The notes under the pieces were generated by a model. It searched no databases and had not been told where the DNA came from. It saw only the letters and a program-made list of their open reading frames with translations. Shown here one piece after another: positions 11,156 through 20,204 of a stretch of DNA of 64,000 bases. Position numbers and translations under genes: made by a program. Location of the stretch: contig NZ_JAGVQR010000003.1 in NCBI RefSeq assembly GCF_018275325.1, positions 248,001 through 312,000 of the forward strand. Direction: 5' to 3'. Source of the DNA: Nocardioides palaemonis (GTDB lineage Bacteria > Actinomycetota > Actinomycetes > Propionibacteriales > Nocardioidaceae). Numbering within the stretch: position 1 is the first letter of the stretch; the number at the start of each line of letters is the position of its first letter.

Positions 11156-12907
11156 TCAGCGCGCCCCGATGACCTTCGCGACGGCCTGCGGGGTCTCCGC
11201 GGCGGCGAGCTGCTTGCGCAGGTCGCCGACGACCGCACCCTCGGCCGGGGCGAGCAGCCGGTCCTCGTGGCGCGTCCCCGACGCGGCGACGTCGACCGCC
11301 GGGACGATGCCCCTGGCCGCCTTCTCCGCGCTGAGCACCAGCTCGAGGTTCTCGGTGCCGGCGAGCTCCTCGAGGAAGAACTCGTCGGTCGCCGATCCGC
11401 TGCCGACCGCGACGGTGGCGAGGATCGTCAGCGACCCGCCGTCCTCCACCTTGCGCGCCGCTCCGAAGAACTCCTTGACCGGGTGCACGGCCGACGCGTC
11501 GACGAGGCCGCCGAGGACCCGACCGTTGGCCGGGGCGGCGAGGTTGTAGGCGCGACCGAGCCGGGTCAACGAGTCGATCAGGACGACCACGTCGTGGCCG
11601 AGCTCGACCAGGCGCTTGGCGCGCTCGATGGCGAGCTCGGCGACCAGGGTGTGGTCGGCCGGCTGCCGGTCGAAGGTCGAGGCGACGACCTCGCCCTTGA
11701 CCGCGCGCTGGAAGTCGGTGACCTCCTCGGGCCGCGCGTCGACCAGCACCACCATCACGTGGCACTCGGGGTTGTTGGTCGTGACCGACTGGGCCACCGA
11801 CTGCAGCAGCGACGTCGCGCCGGTGCGCGGCGGGGTCAGCACCAGACCGCGCTGGCCCTTGCCGACCGGCGCCGCGATGTCGACGACCTTGCCGACGAGG
11901 TCCGCGTCGGTGGCCAGCCGCAGCCGCTGGTAGGGGTGCACGGGCGTGGCGGCGCCGAACTCGGGGCGCTCCTTGGCGCCCTCGGCCTCGGTCCCGTTGA
12001 CGCTGTCGATGCGCACCATCGGGTTGAACTTCTCGCGCCGCTCGCCCTCGCGGGGCTGGCGCACCTGCCCGACGACCGCGTCACCGCGACGCAGGTGGTA
12101 CTTGCGGACCATCGAGAGGGACAGGTAGACGTCCTCGGTGCCGGGGAGGTAGCCGGAGGTGCGCACGAACGCGCAGTTCTCCAGCACGTCGAGGATGCCC
12201 GCGGCCGGGACCAGGACGTCGTCCTCGAGGATCGTGGTGTCGGGCTCGTTGCGCCCGCCGGTACGCGCCGTGGTGCGGTCGCGGCCGCGGCGACGGCGGT
12301 TGCGGCGGCTGCCGCCCTCGCCGTCCTCGTCGTCGTCGGACTGCTGGTTGGCCTGCTGCTGCTGGTTCTGCTGAGCCTGCTTCTGCTCCTGCTGCTGGCG
12401 GTCCTGCTGCTGGCGGTCCTGCTGCTGGCGGTCCTGCTTGGGCTTCTGGTCCTGCTGCTGGCGCTCCTGCTTGCCCTGCTTCTGGTCCTGCTTGGCCTTG
12501 CGGTCCTTCTGCTCGGGCTTCTGCTCGGGCTTGTCCTCGGACTCCCGCTCGGACGACTGCTCCGGCGCCTGCTCCGGCGCCCGGTCAGCCTCGCCCGCCT
12601 GCTCGGCCTGGCGCTGGCGGCGGGTTCGGGTGCGGACGGTGGTGCGGGTGACGGGCTCCGCGGCCTGCTCGTCCTCCTGCTTCGTGGCCTCCTGCTTCGG
12701 ACCGGACTGGGCGGCCTTGATCGCCTCGACGAGCTGGGCCTTCTTCATCGAGCCGGCGCCGGCCACGCCGAGGCCGGCGGCCATCGACTTGAGGTCGGCG
12801 AGCAGCATCGAGCTCAGCCCGCCGGACTTGCGGGCGGCCTTCGGGGCCGGGCCGTCGGGAGTGGTCGCGTCAACGTTCTCCGCCGGAGCAGAGGGAGTCT
12901 CGGTCAC
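11156..12907 (-). CDS. rho: Transcription termination factor Rho homologue, catalytic residues lost
   Basis: Rho-family hexameric RNA helicase by homology; 583 residues from the GTG at 12907, which has AAGGA about 8 nt before it. Order: Rho N-terminal helix bundle (30-67), a Gln/Lys/Glu/Arg-rich low-complexity insert (about 70-225), the RNA-binding cold-shock-like domain (226-330), and the RecA-like domain. The RecA core aligns to E. coli Rho without gaps (offset 180) but key residues differ. The P-loop is PPRTGAT (K184 equivalent is Ala364), the catalytic Glu211 equivalent is Ala391 (VDARPEE), R-loop K326 is Ala506, and arginine-valve R353 is Gly533. T185, D265 (Asp445) and R366 (Arg546) are kept. 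The C-terminus is about 16 residues shorter than in E. coli. The reading frame is intact at the normal rho locus upstream of rpmE. Either a regulatory pseudo-ATPase or a strongly diverged paralogue. Confidence 0.85.
   Translation of the reverse strand: MTETPSAPAENVDATTPDGPAPKAARKSGGLSSMLLADLKSMAAGLGVAGAGSMKKAQLVEAIKAAQSGPKQEATKQEDEQAAEPVTRTTVRTRTRRQRQAEQAGEADRAPEQAPEQSSERESEDKPEQKPEQKDRKAKQDQKQGKQERQQQDQKPKQDRQQQDRQQQDRQQQEQKQAQQNQQQQANQQSDDDEDGEGGSRRNRRRRGRDRTTARTGGRNEPDTTILEDDVLVPAAGILDVLENCAFVRTSGYLPGTEDVYLSLSMVRKYHLRRGDAVVGQVRQPREGERREKFNPMVRIDSVNGTEAEGAKERPEFGAATPVHPYQRLRLATDADLVGKVVDIAAPVGKGQRGLVLTPPRTGATSLLQSVAQSVTTNNPECHVMVVLVDARPEEVTDFQRAVKGEVVASTFDRQPADHTLVAELAIERAKRLVELGHDVVVLIDSLTRLGRAYNLAAPANGRVLGGLVDASAVHPVKEFFGAARKVEDGGSLTILATVAVGSGSATDEFFLEELAGTENLELVLSAEKAARGIVPAVDVAASGTRHEDRLLAPAEGAVVGDLRKQLAAAETPQAVAKVIGAR
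12388..12432 (-). repeat. Tandem 15-nt repeat in rho (DRQQQ x3)
   Basis: Three exact copies of a 15-nt unit (plus strand CTGCTGCTGGCGGTC) encode DRQQQ three times within the Rho insert. The surrounding sequence is diverged copies of the same theme, so the insert probably grew by slippage. Confidence 0.9.
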
Positions 12908-13045
12908 GTGGGTCCTTCGCACGTCGCGTCGCCTGCGGGTCACCGACGAGCGGTCCGCGGGGCGGGTGGTGGGCGCCCGTCCACGCGGTCACGGACCGGG
13001 ACGGGCAGGTGCGCCGAACGGCGCGCCGTCAGGTTAGCAGGCGGC

Positions 13046-13942
13046 TCAGGCGAGCAGGGCGCCTTCGGGGTCGACACCCAGCACGTGGCACGACCAGCCC
13101 TCCGGACACCGCCCGGCCAGCGCGGCCGAGTCGGTGGTGCCGAACGCGAGGACCGTCGGCCCCGCCCCCGACACGATCGCCGGCACCCGGTCGGCGCGCA
13201 GCGCGCGCACCAGGGCCAGGCTGTCCGGCATGGCCGGCTCGCGCTGGTCCTGGTGGAGCCAGTCGCGGGTGGCGGCGTAGAGGTGCTCGGGCTGGCCGGT
13301 GAGCGCCGCGACCAGCAGCGCGGCCCGGCCCGCGTTGGCCGCGGCGTCGGCGTGCGGCACCACGTCCGGCAGCAGCCCCCGCGCCACGGTGGTCTCCACC
13401 CCGGTCGGCGGGACGAAGACGACCGCCGCGATGCGGGGGTCGACGCCGGCGCGCACGGCGTACCAGCGCTCGTCCTCGCGACCGGAGATCACGAAGCCGC
13501 CGTAGAAGGCGGGGGCGACGTTGTCGGGGTGCCCCTCGAGGTCGGCGGCGAGCTCGAACAGCGTGTCGTCGGAGGCGAGCAGCTGGCCGCCGGCGACCAG
13601 CGCACGGGCCAGGACCACGCCGGCCACGATGGCCGCCGAGGAAGACCCGAGCCCGCGGGCGTGCGGGATCCGGTTGCGGCACGACAGCCGCAGGCCGGGA
13701 GGCTGCTCCCCCATCAGCGCGAAGGCGGCCCGCATCGAGCGCACCACCAGGTGGGACTCGTCGCGCGGCACCCCCTCGGCGCCGCTCCCCTCGACCTCGA
13801 CGACGAGGCCCTCGGGCAGCACCTCCGCCTCGAGCTCGTCGCGCAGCGACAGCGCCAGGCCGAGGGAGTCGAACCCCGGCCCGAGGTTGGCCGAGGTGGC
13901 CGGCACGGTGACCCGCACCGGACCGTCGACGAAGGTGGCCAT
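13046..13942 (-). CDS. thrB: Homoserine kinase
   Basis: Phosphorylates homoserine in threonine synthesis. The 298-residue GHMP kinase has the N-terminal VTVPATSANLGPGFD motif and the ATP-binding loop ARGLGSSSAAIVAG. It starts 2 nt after thrC ends and is the last threonine gene before rho. Confidence 0.95.
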   Translation of the reverse strand: MATFVDGPVRVTVPATSANLGPGFDSLGLALSLRDELEAEVLPEGLVVEVEGSGAEGVPRDESHLVVRSMRAAFALMGEQPPGLRLSCRNRIPHARGLGSSSAAIVAGVVLARALVAGGQLLASDDTLFELAADLEGHPDNVAPAFYGGFVISGREDERWYAVRAGVDPRIAAVVFVPPTGVETTVARGLLPDVVPHADAAANAGRAALLVAALTGQPEHLYAATRDWLHQDQREPAMPDSLALVRALRADRVPAIVSGAGPTVLAFGTTDSAALAGRCPEGWSCHVLGVDPEGALLA

Positions 13943-13944
13943 CC

Positions 13945-15012
13945 TCAGGCGAGCCCGACCGCGGCGGCCGCCGCCTCGACGTCGGCGTCGACGACCGTGT
14001 CGACGACGTCACCGAACGACTCGAGCGCCGTGGCGGTGTCCTTGAGGCCGTGGCCGGTCACGGTGATGGCCACGGTCGCCCCGGCGTAGCTCTCCCCCGC
14101 CGCGAGCTCGGCGAGCAGTCCGGCGATGCCCGCCGCAGAGGCGGGCTCGACGAACACCCCGTCGTGGCGGGCCAGCTCGACCTGCGCGGCGAGGATCTGG
14201 GCGTCGCTCACGGCCGCGAACCGGCCGCCGGACTCCTGCGCGGCGGCCTCGGCGAGCTTCCAGGACGCGGGGTTGCCGATGCGGATGGCCGTGGCCTTCG
14301 TCTCGGGGTCCGGGAACGGCTCACCGGTGACCAGGGGCGAGGCGCCCTCGGCCTGGAAGCCACGCATCACCGGGCGCCTGCTGGTCCGGCCGAGGTCGGC
14401 GTACTGCTCGTAGCCCATCCAGTACGCCGAGATGTTGCCGGCGTTGCCGACGGGGAGCAGGTGGTAGTCCGGTGCGTCGCCGAGGAAGTCGCAGATCTCG
14501 AAGGCGGCGGTCTTCTGGCCCTGGAGGCGCACCGGGTTGACCGAGTTGACCAGCGCGACCGGATAGCTCCAGGCCAGCCCCTTGGCCATCTGGAGGCAGT
14601 GGTCGAAGTTGCCGCGGACCATGATGATCTGGGCCCCGTGCACGACCGCCTGCGCCATCTTGCCGGCGGCGATCTTGCCCTCCGGCACCAGCACGAGCGG
14701 CTTGAGCCCGGCCTTCGCGGCGTAGGCCGCCATCGACGCCGAGGTGTTGCCGGTGGAGGCGCACACGACGGCCTGCGCGCCCTCGTGCTTCGCGACCGAG
14801 ATCGCGGTGGTCATCCCGCGGTCCTTGAAGGACCCCGTCGGGTTGTCGCCCTCGACCTTGAGCCAGACCTCGCCGCCGGTGAGCGAGGACAGCCAGCCGG
14901 AGTGGACCAGCGGCGTCCCGCCCTCGCGGAGCGTCACCGCCTCCAGCCCCTCGGGGAGCAGGTCGATGAGGTCGCGGTACTCCTCGATCAGGCCCCGCCA
15001 CTGGTGGGTCAT
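13945..15012 (-). CDS. thrC: Threonine synthase
   Basis: PLP enzyme converting O-phosphohomoserine to threonine. The 355-residue protein is the short (actinobacterial/archaeal) type, with the PLP lysine at residue 63 in GSFKDRGMT, the SGNT-like loop [15 protein letters not shown], and the phosphate-binding GNAGN. The ATG at 15012 overlaps the hom stop. Confidence 0.96.
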   Translation of the reverse strand: MTHQWRGLIEEYRDLIDLLPEGLEAVTLREGGTPLVHSGWLSSLTGGEVWLKVEGDNPTGSFKDRGMTTAISVAKHEGAQAVVCASTGNTSASMAAYAAKAGLKPLVLVPEGKIAAGKMAQAVVHGAQIIMVRGNFDHCLQMAKGLAWSYPVALVNSVNPVRLQGQKTAAFEICDFLGDAPDYHLLPVGNAGNISAYWMGYEQYADLGRTSRRPVMRGFQAEGASPLVTGEPFPDPETKATAIRIGNPASWKLAEAAAQESGGRFAAVSDAQILAAQVELARHDGVFVEPASAAGIAGLLAELAAGESYAGATVAITVTGHGLKDTATALESFGDVVDTVVDADVEAAAAAVGLA

Positions 15013-16307
15013 TCGTCCCCACCCTCCACGCGCATGACGGACGTGACCTCGCGGACGATGTCCATCTCGCGCAGCTGCTGGACCGTCGCGGCGAGGGCAG
15101 CGTCGGGGGCGGCGTGGGAGACGACGACGAGCTGGGCGTCGGCGCCGCGACCCTCCTGCCGGACGGTCTGGATCGACACATCGTGGTCGGCGAACGCGTT
15201 GGCGACCGCGGCCAGGACGCCCGCGCGGTCGTCGACGTCGATCGCGACGTGGTAGCGGGTGCGGGTCTCCCCCATCGGCTGCACCGCCCGGTCGGCGTAG
15301 GCCGACTCGCCCGCACCGCGGGTGCCGGCGAGGCGGTTGCGGGCGACCGTCACCAGGTCGCCCAGCACCGCGCTGGCGGTGGGGGCGCCGCCGGCGCCGG
15401 GGCCGTAGAACATCAGCTGGCCCGCGGCCTCGGACTCGACGAAGACGGCGTTGTAGGCCTCGCGGACGCTGGCGAGCGGGTGCGAGCGCGGGATCATCGC
15501 CGGGTGCACGCGGGCGGCGACCTGGTCGCCGCGCAGCTCGCAGATGGCGAGCAGCTTGACGACCGAGCCCATGTCGCGGGCGCTCGCCACGTCGGCGGCG
15601 GTGACCTCGGAGATGCCCTCGCGGTGCACGTCGGAGGCGGTGACGCGGGAGTGGAACGCCAGGCTGGCGAGGATCGCGGCCTTGGCCGCGGCGTCGAAGC
15701 CTTCCACGTCGGCGGTCGGGTCGGCCTCGGCGTAGCCGAGGTCCTGGGCCTCCTGCAGGGCCTCCGAGAACCCGGCGCCCGAGGTGTCCATCTTGTCGAG
15801 GATGAAGTTCGTGGTGCCGTTGACGATGCCCAGCACCCGCGTCACCTTGTCGCCGGCCAGCGACTCGCGCAGCGGGCGCAGGATCGGGATCGCGCCGGCG
15901 ACCGCGGCCTCGTAGTAGAGGTCGCGTCCCGCCTTCGCGGCGGCCTCGAAGAGCGTCGGACCGTCCTCGGCGAGCAGCGCCTTGTTGGCGGTGACGACGC
16001 TCGCGCCGTTCTCCAGCGCCGAGAGGATCAGCCCGCGCGCAGGCTCGATGCCGCCGATCACCTCGACGACGAGGTCGACGTCGTCGCGGGCGACCAGCCC
16101 GGCGGCGTCGGTCGTCAGCAGGCCCTCGGGGACCTCGACCTCGCGAGGGGCGTCGAGGCGTCGGACCGCGACGCCCACCAGCTCGACCGGCGCACCGACG
16201 CGCGCGGCGAGGTCGTCGTGCTGCTCGGCGAGCAGCCGCACCACCTGGGAGCCGACCGCACCGCAGCCCAGCACGGCCACGCGCAGCCGCTCGTCACCCT
16301 CAGTCAT
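15009..16307 (-). CDS. hom: Homoserine dehydrogenase
   Basis: Reduces aspartate semialdehyde to homoserine. The 432-residue protein has an N-terminal NAD(P) fold ([13 protein letters not shown]), the catalytic region with NGTTNFIL and [13 protein letters not shown], and a C-terminal ACT domain from about 345 ([20 protein letters not shown]), the usual site of threonine feedback. It abuts lysA (1-nt overlap). Confidence 0.96.
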   Translation of the reverse strand: MTEGDERLRVAVLGCGAVGSQVVRLLAEQHDDLAARVGAPVELVGVAVRRLDAPREVEVPEGLLTTDAAGLVARDDVDLVVEVIGGIEPARGLILSALENGASVVTANKALLAEDGPTLFEAAAKAGRDLYYEAAVAGAIPILRPLRESLAGDKVTRVLGIVNGTTNFILDKMDTSGAGFSEALQEAQDLGYAEADPTADVEGFDAAAKAAILASLAFHSRVTASDVHREGISEVTAADVASARDMGSVVKLLAICELRGDQVAARVHPAMIPRSHPLASVREAYNAVFVESEAAGQLMFYGPGAGGAPTASAVLGDLVTVARNRLAGTRGAGESAYADRAVQPMGETRTRYHVAIDVDDRAGVLAAVANAFADHDVSIQTVRQEGRGADAQLVVVSHAAPDAALAATVQQLREMDIVREVTSVMRVEGGDE

Positions 16308-17731
16308 CAGAGAACACCCACATCGGTCGCCAACAGGTCGGCCTCAGTCTCTCGTCGCAGGACGGTGAAAGTCTTCCCGTCCCGAACTCCGATCACCGGA
16401 GGACGCAGGGCGTGGTTGTAGTTGGACGCCATGGATCTGCAGTAGGCCCCCGTGCCGGGCACCGCGACCAGGTCGCCGGGGCGCACGTCGCCGGGCAGGA
16501 ACTCGTCCTTGACGACGATGTCCCCGGCCTCGCAGTGCTTGCCGACCACGCGGGCCAGCGTCGCCCCGGCCTCCGACCCGCGCGAGGCCAGGGTCGCGGA
16601 GTAGTCGGCGTCGTAGAGCGCGGTGCGGATGTTGTCGCTCATCCCGCCGTCGACCGAGACGTAGGAGCGCCGGGCTCCGCCGTCGAGGGCGACCTCCTTG
16701 ACGGTGCCGACCTCGTAGACGGTGCACATCGAGGGCCCGACGATCGCGCGGCCGGGCTCGATGGACAGCCGCGGCACCGCGATGCCCAGCGCGCGGCACT
16801 CGTGCTCGACGATCGCGGTCATGCCGGCCGCCAGCGCGTCGGGCGACGACGGGTCGTCCTGGGTGGTGTAGGCGATGCCGAACCCGCCGCCGAGGTCCAT
16901 CTCCGGCATCTCGACGCCGAGCTCGCGGCCCACCTCCGCGTGCAGCGCCAGCACCCGGCGGGCGGCGACCTCGAAGCCGGAGGTGTCGAAGATCTGGCTG
17001 CCGATGTGGGAGTGCAGGCCGAGCAGCCGCAGCCCGGGGGCGGCGTGGACCCGGCGCACGGCCTCGAGCGCGTCGCCGCTGGCGATGGAGAACCCGAACT
17101 TCTGGTCCTCGTGGGCGGTGGCGATGTACTCGTGGGTGTGCGCCTCGACGCCGGCGGTGACGCGCACCATGACGCCGATGCCCTCGGTGGTCGAGGTGCG
17201 AGCGCCAGCGAGCCTCGAGACCACCTCGGCGAGCCGGTCCACCTCGTCGAACGAGTCGACGATCACCCGCCCGACGCCGAGCTCGACGGCCCGCTCGAGC
17301 TCGCCCAGCGTCTTGTTGTTGCCGTGGAAGCCGACCCGGTCCATCGGGAAGCCGGCCCGCTCGGCGACGGTGAGCTCGCCGCCGGAGCACACGTCGAGGC
17401 TCAGGCCGTCCTCGGCGAGCCAGCGCGCCACCGTGGTGCAGAGGAAGGCCTTGCCGGCGTAGAACACGTCGTAGCCGTCGAAGGCGTCACGGAACGCCGT
17501 CGCCCGGGCGCGGAAGTCGGCCTCGTCGAGGACGTACGCCGGGGAGCCGTGCTCGCGGACCAGGTCGGGCAGCGCCACGCCGCCGACGGCCAGCACGCCG
17601 TCGGTCTTGGTGGCCGTGCGCGACCACAGGTGCGGCACGAGGGCGTTGGGGTCGTCGGGCTCGCGCAGCCAGTGCGGGCCGCGCAGCGCGCCGTCGGCGT
17701 GCGCCCAGCCGGAGGGGTGGGCGGTCGGCAC
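16307..17731 (-). CDS. lysA: Diaminopimelate decarboxylase
   Basis: Last step of lysine synthesis, from meso-DAP. The 474-residue fold-III PLP enzyme has the PLP lysine K94 in FYAGKAF, the HSHIGSQ and EPGRAIVG phosphate-binding motifs, and the C-terminal active-site cysteine region GAYCRSMASNYN. Residues about 169-182 (VVSRLAGARTSTT) are encoded by a REP-like palindrome and form an extra loop before GVMVRVTAGVEAHTHE. All catalytic motifs remain, so the enzyme should work. Confidence 0.95.
   Translation of the reverse strand: MPTAHPSGWAHADGALRGPHWLREPDDPNALVPHLWSRTATKTDGVLAVGGVALPDLVREHGSPAYVLDEADFRARATAFRDAFDGYDVFYAGKAFLCTTVARWLAEDGLSLDVCSGGELTVAERAGFPMDRVGFHGNNKTLGELERAVELGVGRVIVDSFDEVDRLAEVVSRLAGARTSTTEGIGVMVRVTAGVEAHTHEYIATAHEDQKFGFSIASGDALEAVRRVHAAPGLRLLGLHSHIGSQIFDTSGFEVAARRVLALHAEVGRELGVEMPEMDLGGGFGIAYTTQDDPSSPDALAAGMTAIVEHECRALGIAVPRLSIEPGRAIVGPSMCTVYEVGTVKEVALDGGARRSYVSVDGGMSDNIRTALYDADYSATLASRGSEAGATLARVVGKHCEAGDIVVKDEFLPGDVRPGDLVAVPGTGAYCRSMASNYNHALRPPVIGVRDGKTFTVLRRETEADLLATDVGVL
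17186..17225 (-). repeat. REP-like palindrome inside lysA
   Basis: The plus-strand segment GGTGGTCGAGGTGCGAGCG... ending GCGAGCCTCGAGACCACC is an imperfect palindrome. It matches the intergenic copy at 28522-28557 at nearly every base, apart from one substitution and a 1-nt length change in the centre. It is translated in frame as part of LysA. Confidence 0.8.
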
Positions 17732-17738
17732 GAGCCCC

Positions 17739-19394
17739 TCACATCCTCTCGGGCGCCGAGACGCCGAGGAGGGACAGCCCGTTGGCGAGCACCACGCGGG
17801 TCGCGTCGACCAGGACGAGGCGCGCCCGGTGGAGGTCCGAGGTCTCCTCGTCGCCGCGCGGCAGCACCCGGCAGCTGTCGTAGAAGCGGTGGTAGGTCCC
17901 GGCCAGCTCCTCGAGGTAGCGCGCGACCCGGTGCGGCTCGCGCAGCTCCGCCGCCGCCTTGATCACCCGCGGGAACTCGGCGAGGGCGCGCAGCAGCTCG
18001 CCCTCCTTCTCGTGGCTGAGCAGCTCGGGGTGCGACTGCGCCTCGACGCCGAGGTCGGCGGCGTTGCGCATCAGGCTCGACACCCGCGCGTGGGCGTACT
18101 GCACGGTGAAGACCGGGTTGTCGTTGGTCGCCCGCGACCACAGGTCGAGGTCGATGTCGATCGGGCTGTCGCTGTGGTAGCGGGCCAGCGCGTAGCGGGC
18201 GGCGTCGACGCCGATCGCGTCGACGAGGTCGTCGATGCTGACGATCGTGCCGTTGCGCTTCGACATCCGCATCGGCTCGCCGTCGCGGAGCAGGTTGACC
18301 ATCTGCCCGATGAGGATCTCGAGGTTCTTGCCCGGCTCGTCGCCGAAGGCGCTGCACATCGCGTTCATCCGGCCGACGTAGCCGTGGTGGTCGGCGCCGA
18401 GCATGATGAAGCAGCGGTCGAAGCCGCGCTCGCGCTTGTCGAGGTAGTAGCCGAGGTCGCCGGAGATGTAGGCCGGGGTGCCGTTGGACCGGATGATCAC
18501 CCGGTCCTTGTCGTCGCCGTACTTCTCGGTGCGCAGCCACAGCGCGCCGTCGGCCTCGTAGGTGTTGCCCATCTCGGTGAGCCGCGCGATGGCGCGCTCG
18601 ACGGCGCCGCTGTCGTGCAGCGACTTCTCGTGGAAGTAGACGTCGAAGTCGACCCCGAAGTCGTGCAGCGACTTCTTGATCTCGTCGAACATCATGTCGA
18701 CGCCGACCTCGCGGAAGACCTCCTGCGCAGCCGCGTCGTCGAGGTCCTTGACGTCCGGGCGCTTCTCGATCACCGCCGCGGCGATGTCGTGGATGTACTG
18801 ACCGCCGTAGCCGTCCTCAGGCGCGGGCTCGCCCTTCGCGCTGGCGAGCAGCGAGGAGCTGAACCGGTCGATCTGGGCGCCGTGGTCGTTGAAGTAGTAC
18901 TCGCGGGTGACCTCCGCGCCGGTCTTGGTGAAGATCCGGCCCAGCGCGTCGCCGACCGCGGCCCAGCGCACGCCGCCGAGGTGCAGCGGACCCGTGGGGT
19001 TGGCCGAGACGAACTCGAGGTTGATCTTCTCGCCGGCGAACGCGTCCGAGGAGCCGTACGCCTCGCCCGCCGCCACCACGTCGGTCGCGACCTGGCCCTG
19101 GGCGCCCGCCTCGACCGTCACGTTGAGGAAGCCCGGACCCGCGACCTCGACCTCGGCGACGCCGTCGGAGGCGCGCAGCCGCTCGGCCACCAGGTCGGCG
19201 AAGGCGCGGGGGTTGGTCCCAGCCTTCTTGGCGAGCTGGAGGGCCACGTTGGTGGCGTAGTCGCCGTGCCCCTTCTGCCGGGGTCGCTCCACCGTGACCT
19301 GGGAGGGCACGCCGTCGGGCAGCGTGACCGCACCGTCGGCCACGAGGGCCGTCAGGACGTCGACGATGGTCTCGGAGAGCTGATCGGGGTTCAC
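17739..19394 (-). CDS. argS: Arginyl-tRNA synthetase
   Basis: Charges tRNA-Arg. The 551-residue class I synthetase has an N-terminal Add-1 domain, the HIGH-like motif [12 protein letters not shown], the KMSKS-like MRMSKRNGT, and a C-terminal DALR anticodon-binding domain. The GTG at 19394 is 6 nt after a TAGGCT box, so the mRNA is probably leaderless. It ends 8 nt before lysA and probably heads the lysA-hom-thrC-thrB operon. Confidence 0.96.
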   Translation of the reverse strand: MNPDQLSETIVDVLTALVADGAVTLPDGVPSQVTVERPRQKGHGDYATNVALQLAKKAGTNPRAFADLVAERLRASDGVAEVEVAGPGFLNVTVEAGAQGQVATDVVAAGEAYGSSDAFAGEKINLEFVSANPTGPLHLGGVRWAAVGDALGRIFTKTGAEVTREYYFNDHGAQIDRFSSSLLASAKGEPAPEDGYGGQYIHDIAAAVIEKRPDVKDLDDAAAQEVFREVGVDMMFDEIKKSLHDFGVDFDVYFHEKSLHDSGAVERAIARLTEMGNTYEADGALWLRTEKYGDDKDRVIIRSNGTPAYISGDLGYYLDKRERGFDRCFIMLGADHHGYVGRMNAMCSAFGDEPGKNLEILIGQMVNLLRDGEPMRMSKRNGTIVSIDDLVDAIGVDAARYALARYHSDSPIDIDLDLWSRATNDNPVFTVQYAHARVSSLMRNAADLGVEAQSHPELLSHEKEGELLRALAEFPRVIKAAAELREPHRVARYLEELAGTYHRFYDSCRVLPRGDEETSDLHRARLVLVDATRVVLANGLSLLGVSAPERM

Positions 19395-19400
19395 CCGCCA

Positions 19401-19406
19401 AGCCTA
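19401..19406 (-). promoter_or_regulatory. -10 box of argS (leaderless)
   Basis: TAGGCT on the minus strand ends 6 nt before the argS GTG; there is no ribosome-binding site between them. Confidence 0.6.
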
Positions 19407-19442
19407 TCGGCGGCCGGACCGGCGGACCGAACCGGTTTCACC

Positions 19443-19448
19443 TAGGGT
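19443..19448 (+). promoter_or_regulatory. -10 box of the 19456 gene (leaderless)
   Basis: TAGGGT ends 7 nt before the GTG at 19456. It lies back to back with the argS promoter. Confidence 0.6.
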
Positions 19449-19455
19449 TCGGCCT

Positions 19456-19953
19456 GTGACGACGCACCCCACCTACGACCAGCTCATCGACCTGCCGGCC
19501 TACGTCGAGCAGCCCGTGCCGATGCCCTTCGAGGACATCAACGGCCACCTCAACGTCCGCCACTACATCGGCATCGCCAGCGAGGGCCTCGACGAGTCGC
19601 TGGTCGAGGTCGGCATCCCGACGATGTGGCCGCTGACCGACGGGCAGGCCTGCTTCACCGCCGAGCACCACGTCACCTACCTCAACGAGCTGCGCACCGG
19701 CGACGCGATGTCGGCCCGCGTGCGGCTCCTCGGGCGCTCGGAGCGGGCCGCGCACGTGCTGGTCTACCTGCTCAGCGAGACCCACCAGCAGGTGGCGTGC
19801 GTCGTCGAGGAGGTCTTCCTGCACATCGACCTGTCGACGCGCCGCACCGCCCCGTGGCCGGCCGACATCGCGGCGAAGATGGACGCCCGCATCGCCGAGC
19901 ACGCCGCGCTCCCCTTCCCCGCCGACACCTCCGGCTCGCTCGCGCTGCGCTGA
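19456..19953 (+). CDS. Hotdog-fold acyl-CoA thioesterase family protein
   Basis: A 165-residue protein with the 4HBT signature (DINGHLNVRHYIGIASEGLDE), as in bacterial acyl-CoA thioester hydrolases, including those acting on betainyl-CoA. The catalytic Asp/His/Asn cluster is visible near residues 28-35. The acyl substrate cannot be told from sequence. The start is the GTG just after a -10 box. Confidence 0.75.
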   Translation: MTTHPTYDQLIDLPAYVEQPVPMPFEDINGHLNVRHYIGIASEGLDESLVEVGIPTMWPLTDGQACFTAEHHVTYLNELRTGDAMSARVRLLGRSERAAHVLVYLLSETHQQVACVVEEVFLHIDLSTRRTAPWPADIAAKMDARIAEHAALPFPADTSGSLALR

Positions 19954-19980
19954 CCTGCCGGGCCGATCTGCCGAGGCGGT

Positions 19981-20010
19981 TTCACGACGTCGTCGGGGGA
20001 CGGGTAGTGT
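19981..20010 (+). promoter_or_regulatory. Promoter of tRNA-Arg
   Basis: TTCACG (19981-19986), an 18-nt spacer and TAGTGT (20005-20010) lie about 28 nt before the mature tRNA. Confidence 0.5.
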
Positions 20011-20038
20011 TCGGCGCGCACCGGCCCGGCCGGTGCTG

Positions 20039-20111
20039 GCCTCCGTAGCTCAGGGGATAGAGCACTGGTTTCCGGTACCAGGTGCCGCAGGTTCGAATCC
20101 TGCCGGAGGCG
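20039..20111 (+). tRNA. tRNA-Arg (anticodon CCG)
   Basis: Folds as a full cloverleaf. The acceptor stem is GCCTCCG/CGGAGGC with discriminator G, the D stem GCTC/GAGC, the anticodon stem CTGGT/ACCAG around loop TTCCGGT (anticodon CCG), and the T arm GCAGG-TTCGAAT-CCTGC. CCA is not encoded. It reads CGG codons, which are abundant here. Confidence 0.97.
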
Positions 20112-20117
20112 CTCTCG

Positions 20118-20145
20118 ACGGCGGCACCCAGGCGGGTGCCGCCGT
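20118..20145 (+). terminator. Terminator after tRNA-Arg
   Basis: A perfect 12-bp stem ACGGCGGCACCC/GGGTGCCGCCGT with a 4-nt loop starts 6 nt after the tRNA and is followed by a short ATTT. Confidence 0.75.
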
Positions 20146-20204
20146 CCGGCATTTCGCCCTGACGTCCGGGCGTGACCCCGCAGGGCGTCCGTCGTTGACG
20201 GGTC

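Noticed and set aside
11156..12907. Sequencing error or pseudogene as the cause of the odd Rho motifs
   Set aside because: The changes are scattered in-frame codon substitutions in a clean frame, not indels, and flanking motifs are well kept; the idea remains testable by resequencing.
20039..20111. tRNA-Arg(CCG) as an integration site
   Set aside because: No integrase, no direct repeat of the tRNA 3' end and no foreign-looking genes follow it in this window.
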